This document shows, in pieces, positions 32,631-37,505 of a stretch of DNA of 37,505 nucleotides. The position numbers and the translations under genes were made by a program. Numbering within the stretch: position 1 is the stretch's first letter; every line of letters begins with the position of its first letter. The DNA comes from Hyphomicrobiales bacterium (GTDB lineage: Bacteria > Pseudomonadota > Alphaproteobacteria > Rhizobiales > Rhizobiaceae): positions 1 through 37,505 of the forward strand of contig UCEY01000082.1 in NCBI GenBank assembly GCA_900471605.1, given 5' to 3'. Below the pieces are notes generated by a model that worked only from the letters and a program-made list of their open reading frames with translations, did no database searches and had not been told where the DNA came from.

Positions 32631-34967
32631 ATGGATCAGGTAAACTTCAGGCCGAGAACGATATTTCCGAGCGAAACGCGGGATAACGACACGTTCATCG
32701 ATCTCGACAAGCTCTGGGCGGCTGCGATCCGTCGTTCGGGCGTCATCGTCGTCTGCCTCATCGCGACCATTGCCCTCGCCGGGCTTTATCTCGTGATGGC
32801 CCAGCCGATCTACACCGCCATGACGCAGATCCTGGTCGACGAAAACCTTTCGCGTTATGCCGACGACCCGCCGGACAGCCAGACGGCGCAGCAGATCGAC
32901 AACCGCATGTCGAGCGCGGTCGAAATCTTGAAATCCAAGGCGCTGGCCCTGAGGGTGGTGGACAAGGCGCAGCTCGACCAGAACGAGGCCGTGGTCAATC
33001 CCCCGCAATCGCCGATCGATCTTGCCAAGAGCGCCATCAGCAGCGTCGTCGCGCTTCTGACGCCCGGCAGTCCGCCGCCTTCGGAAGAGAGTGTGCGGAT
33101 GGGCCGGCGTGAAAAGGCCGCGGCCGTCCTGCAGCAATCGCTGACCGTGGAGCGCACCGGCCGCAGTTCGGTGATCGCATTGTCTTTCCGTTCGCCGGAC
33201 CGGCAGCTTGCCGCGACGATCGCCAAGACCTATGCCGATTCCTATCTGACGGAACAGCTCAACGCCAATTTCGATGCGACGGAGCGGGCTTCGCTCTGGC
33301 TGCAGGAGCGACTGAACGACCTCAACAGCCGTTCGCAGCAGGCGGCACTTGCCGTCGAGCAGTACAAGACCGAGCACAACCTCGTATCCCCCCGCGGCGA
33401 ACTCCTGTCGACCCAGCAGCTTTCGGATCTCAACAGCCAGCTGATCGTTGCGCAGGCTGATGCGGCGACGGCCTCGGCACGCTACAACCAATATCAGGCG
33501 ATCATCGACAAAGGGCCGGACGCGGCGGTTCAGAACGCCGTCATTTCGGCCCGCGATACCGACAACACGGTCATTCAGGACCTGCGCAAGCGGTATATCA
33601 ACATCTCTGACCGCGAGCAGGGCATCATCCAGCAGTTCGGTGCGAACCATCCGCAGGCGGTCGCGCTCAAGGCGGAAAAGAGCGATCTCTCGCAGCAGAT
33701 CTTCCGGGAACTGCAGCAGTTGACCGGCAGTTTCCGCAACGAATTCGAAGTGGCGAGTTCGCGCGAAAAGTCGCTGCGCGACAGTATCGAGCGGGTTGCA
33801 GGCCGCAATTCGCTGGCGAATGTCTCGATGGTCCAGCTGCGCGAGCTGGAGCAGAAGGCGGCGGCGCTGAAGACGCTCTATGAAAGCTATCTCGGCCGTT
33901 TCGAAGAAGCGACCCAGCGGCAGTCCTTCCCGATCGCCAAGGCGCGCGTGATCTCCGACGCCGGCCTGCCGACCGCTCCATCCAGCCCGCGCAAGACGCT
34001 GACCATGGCGCTCTCCATCGTGCTCGGTCTGCTGATCGGCGGCGCGGCGGCGACGCTGCTCGAATTCCGCGAGCGGTTCTTCCGCACCGGCGATGACGTG
34101 CAGGAGAAACTGGGCCTGCGCTTCCTCGGCTACCTGCCGAAGGTGAGCGGTGCCAGTGCCGAGGAAACGCCGCCGCCGGCACCGACCGAGGCCGAGGCGG
34201 CCGCCGCTCCTCCCGGCAATCCGATCTCGTTCCGGCGGTTGATGCGGGTTGCGGTGGAAGCGCCGCGGTCCCAGTTCGCCGAGACGCTGCGCAACGCCAA
34301 GCTCGCCTGCGATATCATGCTGCAGGAGCGGAAATGCCGGGTCATCGGCGTGGTCTCCTGCCTGCCGGGCGAGGGTAAATCCATGGTCGCCGCCAATTTC
34401 GCCGGACTGATCGCCTCGACGGGCGTGCGGACGCTGGTGATCGACGCCGACCTGCGCAATCCCGGCCTCAGCCGCATGCTGGCCTCCGAACCGGAGGTCG
34501 GGCTGATCGAGGTGGTGCTGCAGAAGACGCCATGGACCAGTGCCGCGCGCGTCGATCGCCGCTCGCGCCTGACGATCCTGCCGATGACGACGCGCAGCAA
34601 GCAGCTCGCTCATACGAGCGAACTTCTCGCCTCCTCCGGCATGAGCCATTTCCTGGAGAGCATCAAGGACACGTTCGACGTCATCGTCGTCGACCTGGCG
34701 CCGCTCATCCCGGTGATCGACGCCAAGGCCTTCGAACCCTATGTCGACGGCTTCGTCTTCGTCACCGAATGGGGCGTGACGCCCGCCAAGGCGGTGCAGT
34801 CGGTCATCCGGTCCGAACCGCAGATCGCGTCGAAAACGGTCGGGGTGATCCTCAACAAGACGGAGATGTCGGAGCTGCATCGTTATGCGGATCCGGGCGC
34901 GCCGGAACGGCTGCACAGCAGCTACGTCTCCTATTACAAGGAAGGTTCGGCGTCCGCGCCGCGATGA
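32631..34967 (+). CDS. exoP: ExoP, chain-length/polymerisation protein with tyrosine kinase domain
   Basis: A 778-residue PCP-2a protein, close to the usual ExoP size. A Wzz-type domain has membrane helix 1 at about residues 36-58 (GVIVVCLIATIALAGLYLVM). A periplasmic coiled coil spans about 210-430, then the proline-rich motif PTAPSSPRK, helix 2 (MALSIVLGLLIGGAAATLL) at about 460-478, and a cytoplasmic BY-kinase with Walker A GEGKS, Walker A' LVIDADLRNPG and Walker B VIVVDLAPLIPVID. The C-terminal tail carries a tyrosine cluster (HRYADPG, then SSYVSYYKE), the expected autophosphorylation sites. ExoP sets chain length with ExoQ and ExoF. It is the last exo gene here. Confidence 0.95.
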   Translation: MDQVNFRPRTIFPSETRDNDTFIDLDKLWAAAIRRSGVIVVCLIATIALAGLYLVMAQPIYTAMTQILVDENLSRYADDPPDSQTAQQIDNRMSSAVEILKSKALALRVVDKAQLDQNEAVVNPPQSPIDLAKSAISSVVALLTPGSPPPSEESVRMGRREKAAAVLQQSLTVERTGRSSVIALSFRSPDRQLAATIAKTYADSYLTEQLNANFDATERASLWLQERLNDLNSRSQQAALAVEQYKTEHNLVSPRGELLSTQQLSDLNSQLIVAQADAATASARYNQYQAIIDKGPDAAVQNAVISARDTDNTVIQDLRKRYINISDREQGIIQQFGANHPQAVALKAEKSDLSQQIFRELQQLTGSFRNEFEVASSREKSLRDSIERVAGRNSLANVSMVQLRELEQKAAALKTLYESYLGRFEEATQRQSFPIAKARVISDAGLPTAPSSPRKTLTMALSIVLGLLIGGAAATLLEFRERFFRTGDDVQEKLGLRFLGYLPKVSGASAEETPPPAPTEAEAAAAPPGNPISFRRLMRVAVEAPRSQFAETLRNAKLACDIMLQERKCRVIGVVSCLPGEGKSMVAANFAGLIASTGVRTLVIDADLRNPGLSRMLASEPEVGLIEVVLQKTPWTSAARVDRRSRLTILPMTTRSKQLAHTSELLASSGMSHFLESIKDTFDVIVVDLAPLIPVIDAKAFEPYVDGFVFVTEWGVTPAKAVQSVIRSEPQIASKTVGVILNKTEMSELHRYADPGAPERLHSSYVSYYKEGSASAPR

Positions 34968-34976
34968 ACTTCACGG

Positions 34977-35004
34977 AAGGGGGCGGTTTCATCCGCCCCT
35001 TTTT
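34977..35004. terminator. Bidirectional rho-independent terminator after exoP
   Basis: GGGGCGG/CCGCCCC with flanking A and T tracts and loop TTTCAT is followed by TTTTT on the plus strand, with AA preceding it for the minus strand. It sits between the converging exoP and cysG stop codons. Confidence 0.85.
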
Positions 35005-36476
35005 CAGGTGCTCGCCGCGATCTGGTCGTTCCGGTCAGCGCAGCCGGCGATATCGGCCTTGCGGAATACGTGGCCGATGCCGATCAGCACCGGTTCGTCG
35101 ACGCCGATCTTTGCCATGGCCGCAGCCATTTGGTTCAGCGGTCCGGCCCAGCGCTGTTCGTTCGGCCGGGTCACCGCGCTGACGATCACGACCGGCATGT
35201 CGTGCGTCATCCCGGCATCCGTGAGCTTGCCGACGATCTCGCCCGCGGTGCGTCCCGCCATGTAATAGATGGTCGTGGTCCGGGGATCGGCGAGGTTTTT
35301 CCAGTCGAGATTGTCGGGCAGCGCGCCCTTTCGCGAATGACCGGTGACGAAACGGACGCCCTGCGCATGGTCGCGATGGGTGAGGGACACGCCAAGCCGC
35401 GAAGCCATGGCGCTGGCCGAGGTGATGCCCGGCACCACATCGACCGGGATGCCCGCCCGCTCCAGGCACTCGATCTCCTCGCCGGCGCGGCCGAAGACCA
35501 TCGGATCGCCGGATTTCAGGCGGACCACGCGTTTGCCGGCGCGGGCGAACTTCACCATCATGTCGTTGATGTCTTCCTGGCGGCAGCTCACCCGGCCGCC
35601 GCGCTTGCCGACCAGCATGCGTTTGGCCTCGCGGCGCGCGAGTTCCAGCACTTCGTCGGAGACGAGGTCGTCGAACAGGATGACGTCGGCCGCCTGCAGC
35701 GCGCGCACCGCCTTCAGCGTCAGGAGCTCCGCATCGCCCGGACCGGCCCCGACGAGGGTGACGCGGCCCTTCTCCGCCGAGGATACCGCCACGCGGCCGG
35801 CATCGGCGAGGATCGCGGCTTCGCTCTCCGATCCCGGTTCGCTGCCGAAGGCGCGGTCGACGAAACGTTCCCAGAAGGCTCGTCGCTGAGGGCCGGGCGC
35901 CAGGCGGTCGTTGATCTTTTCGCGCAGCGACTGGGCGAGTTCCGCCCAGCTTTTCAGCGAGGCCGGCAGCAGGGTTTCGATACGGCGGCGGATCGCCTGC
36001 GCGAGGATCGGGGCTGCGCCATCGGTCGAGATCGACACAACGACCGGCGAGCGGTTGACGATCGAGCCGAACTGGAACTGGCAGAAAGCCGGCTTGTCGA
36101 TGACGTTGACCGGCACACCGGCTGCGCGGGCGGCCCGGAAGAAGCTTTCCGCCTCGTTCTCATCCTCGCAGTCGCCGATCGCAATTGCCGCGCCTTCGAA
36201 AATCGAAGCGTTCCACGCCTGCGGGTGATGGACGAATTCGCCTTGCGGATGTTCCGCGCCGCGCCCGATCAGCCTCTGGAAAGTCTCGGAGAGTTCTTCC
36301 GCATGGACATTCACCTGCGCACCGCAGGCGGCGAGCAGTTCGGCTTTCCAGGCTGCGGCATCCGATCCGCCGGCAACTATGACGCGCCGGCCTTCGAGCG
36401 CCCAGAAGACCGGGAGCTTTGCCAGCGGCGCCATGCGGGCGGGCACTTCATTCCGCGGCTGCTGCAAGACATCCAT
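35004..36476 (-). CDS. cysG: CysG, siroheme synthase (fused dehydrogenase/ferrochelatase-methyltransferase)
   Basis: A 490-residue protein; the ATG at 36476 gives the full family length. The N-terminal half (residues about 15-220) is the precorrin-2 dehydrogenase/sirohydrochlorin ferrochelatase part, with VIVAGGSDAAAWKAELLAAC and VNVIDKPAFCQF. The C-terminal half is SAM-dependent uroporphyrinogen-III methyltransferase: VTLVGAGPGDAELLTLKAVR, QEDINDMMV, VVRLKSGDPMVFGRAGEE, VVPGITSASA and GHSRKGALP. It makes siroheme for nitrite and sulfite reductases. The start overlaps the end of nasA by 29 bases, as expected for a nitrate-assimilation operon. Confidence 0.93.
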   Translation of the reverse strand: MDVLQQPRNEVPARMAPLAKLPVFWALEGRRVIVAGGSDAAAWKAELLAACGAQVNVHAEELSETFQRLIGRGAEHPQGEFVHHPQAWNASIFEGAAIAIGDCEDENEAESFFRAARAAGVPVNVIDKPAFCQFQFGSIVNRSPVVVSISTDGAAPILAQAIRRRIETLLPASLKSWAELAQSLREKINDRLAPGPQRRAFWERFVDRAFGSEPGSESEAAILADAGRVAVSSAEKGRVTLVGAGPGDAELLTLKAVRALQAADVILFDDLVSDEVLELARREAKRMLVGKRGGRVSCRQEDINDMMVKFARAGKRVVRLKSGDPMVFGRAGEEIECLERAGIPVDVVPGITSASAMASRLGVSLTHRDHAQGVRFVTGHSRKGALPDNLDWKNLADPRTTTIYYMAGRTAGEIVGKLTDAGMTHDMPVVIVSAVTRPNEQRWAGPLNQMAAAMAKIGVDEPVLIGIGHVFRKADIAGCADRNDQIAAST

Positions 36477-37505
36477 CGATGATCCCCCTGATTTCGGCGC
36501 GGCAGGAGCCGCAATTGGTGCCGGCATTGGTTTCTTTCCCGACCGCCTCGACGCTGTGACAGCCGCCTCGCACGGCACCGATGATCCGGTTGACGCCGAC
36601 CGAAAAACAGGAACAGACGGTGGCGCCGGGGTCCGGCTGATCGGCGCCGGGACGGCCGGCAACGATCGCGAAGCGCTTGCGCAGGTCGGCGTGTTCGATG
36701 ACGAGTTGGCCGATCGCCCAGTTGCGTGCGACGGCGACCGGCTCGTTCGCCAGGAAAAGCGCGGCGAGCAGCTTTCCGCCCTCGAAGAAGGCGAGGCGCA
36801 GGTCGCCGGATTGATGGTCGGCATAACCGAGCGGCTCGATCCCGGCCGGAATGCTGAAGGCGGTCCGGCACCACGCCACCCAGTCCTCGGCCAAGTCCGC
36901 GAAGGCCAGTTCGATCCGCCAGCCACCATCGGCCTTGGCGAGCGCCCAATAATCCGCCTGCGGGTTTTCGGGCTTCGAGGCGCAGACCGCAAAGCCGTAG
37001 AAGGACGCGGTGAAGGGTTTGGCGGCAACGGCAACGTTCTTCGAGGCCGGCTGGCCGGAAAACGGGTCGGTGACGGGCGCGACCAGTGCATCGATACGGG
37101 CCTTGGCGGCAAACTGGTCGTTCCAGTGCATCGGAACGAAGATATTTCCGCGCGCCTGGCGTTCGGTGAGGAGGGCGCGGACGATCGCGCTGCCATGCGG
37201 GCTTTCGAGTTCGATCAGGCCGGCGCCGCGAATGCCGAGCTGCATCGCATCCTGGGGATGAATTTCCGCGAAGGGCTCGGCGATATGGCCGGAAAGCCGG
37301 GCGCTTTTGGCCGTGCGGGTCATCGTATGCCAGTGGTCGCGGATGCGGCCCGTGTTCAAGGTCAGCGGGTATTTTTCATTGGTGCGGTCGGTGGCTGGCG
37401 CCTGGACCGGGACGAAACGTGCCTTGCGATCCGGGTGATAGAAGTCCCCATTCGCGAAGAAGCGCTTGTCGCCACCCCCCTCTGCCCTGCCGGCGTTCGG
37501 CGGGG
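36448..37505 (-). CDS. nasA: Assimilatory nitrate reductase, C-terminal part (5' end outside window)
   Basis: The reading frame stays open to the window edge, so the gene begins beyond it; about 351 residues are seen. The first part (RFFANGDFYHPDRKARFVPV, then NTGRIRDHWHTMTRT and IEPFAEIHPQDAM-like text) is the molybdopterin-dinucleotide-binding C-terminal domain of NasA/NarB nitrate reductases. A later region has an FAD/NirB-like flavour, and the last 65 residues form a BFD-type [2Fe-2S] domain with VCSCF and TNCGSC cysteine pairs. It reduces nitrate to nitrite in the cytoplasm. It is followed by, and overlaps, cysG. Confidence 0.9.
   Translation of the reverse strand, partial: PPNAGRAEGGGDKRFFANGDFYHPDRKARFVPVQAPATDRTNEKYPLTLNTGRIRDHWHTMTRTAKSARLSGHIAEPFAEIHPQDAMQLGIRGAGLIELESPHGSAIVRALLTERQARGNIFVPMHWNDQFAAKARIDALVAPVTDPFSGQPASKNVAVAAKPFTASFYGFAVCASKPENPQADYWALAKADGGWRIELAFADLAEDWVAWCRTAFSIPAGIEPLGYADHQSGDLRLAFFEGGKLLAALFLANEPVAVARNWAIGQLVIEHADLRKRFAIVAGRPGADQPDPGATVCSCFSVGVNRIIGAVRGGCHSVEAVGKETNAGTNCGSCRAEIRGIIDGCLAAAAE

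Noticed and set aside
32541..34916. Very long antisense reading frame (about 790 codons) opposite exoP
   Set aside because: High-GC codon bias of exoP leaves the opposite frame open. The translation is Arg/Asp/His-rich with no recognisable domain, and exoP is unambiguous.

Overview
The window is high-GC and densely coded, and it looks like a Rhizobiales chromosome or chromid, most likely from the Rhizobiaceae. The main reason is a succinoglycan-type exopolysaccharide cluster in the order I recall for Sinorhizobium meliloti: exoQ-F-Y-X-U-V-W-T-H-K-L-A-M-O-N-P. Species identity cannot be fixed from the sequence alone. No tRNA, rRNA, CRISPR array, insertion sequence or integrase was seen.

Region 1 (1-12957) is a type I secretion and adhesion locus. 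It opens inside a very large RTX/VCBS surface protein whose 5' end lies outside the window. This protein carries a C-type-lectin-like domain, a PPC-like domain, EF-hand-like loops and a C-terminal type I secretion signal. A terminator follows, then a TolC-like outer membrane protein, a LapB/LssB-type ABC exporter, a HlyD-type adaptor, and a small protein that appears to join a ribbon-helix-helix domain to a PAS-like domain. Converging on them is a LapG-like (BTLCP) periplasmic cysteine protease. In Lap-type systems such a protease cuts the adhesin off the cell surface.

Region 2 (13142-16149) holds a lipoprotein with a periplasmic-binding fold (LpoA/LppC-like) and a GMC-type flavin oxidoreductase. 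They sit beside exoQ, where exoZ and exoB would be expected by comparison with S. meliloti.

Region 3 (16139-34967) is the exo cluster. ExoN makes UDP-glucose. ExoY, with ExoF in support, starts the lipid-linked repeat with a galactosyl phosphate. ExoA, L, M, O, U and W add sugars, ExoV adds pyruvate and ExoH succinate. ExoT flips the unit, ExoQ and ExoP polymerise it, ExoP and ExoF export it, and ExoK trims the polymer. ExoX restrains ExoY. exoI, exoZ and exoB are absent from the window. Two long non-coding stretches, upstream of exoX/exoY (19446-20173) and of exoH (25108-25474), share three kinds of sequence element, which suggests common control.

Region 4 (35004-37505, minus strand) is assimilatory nitrate reduction: the 3' part of nasA overlapping cysG (siroheme synthase). 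A strong bidirectional terminator separates it from exoP.
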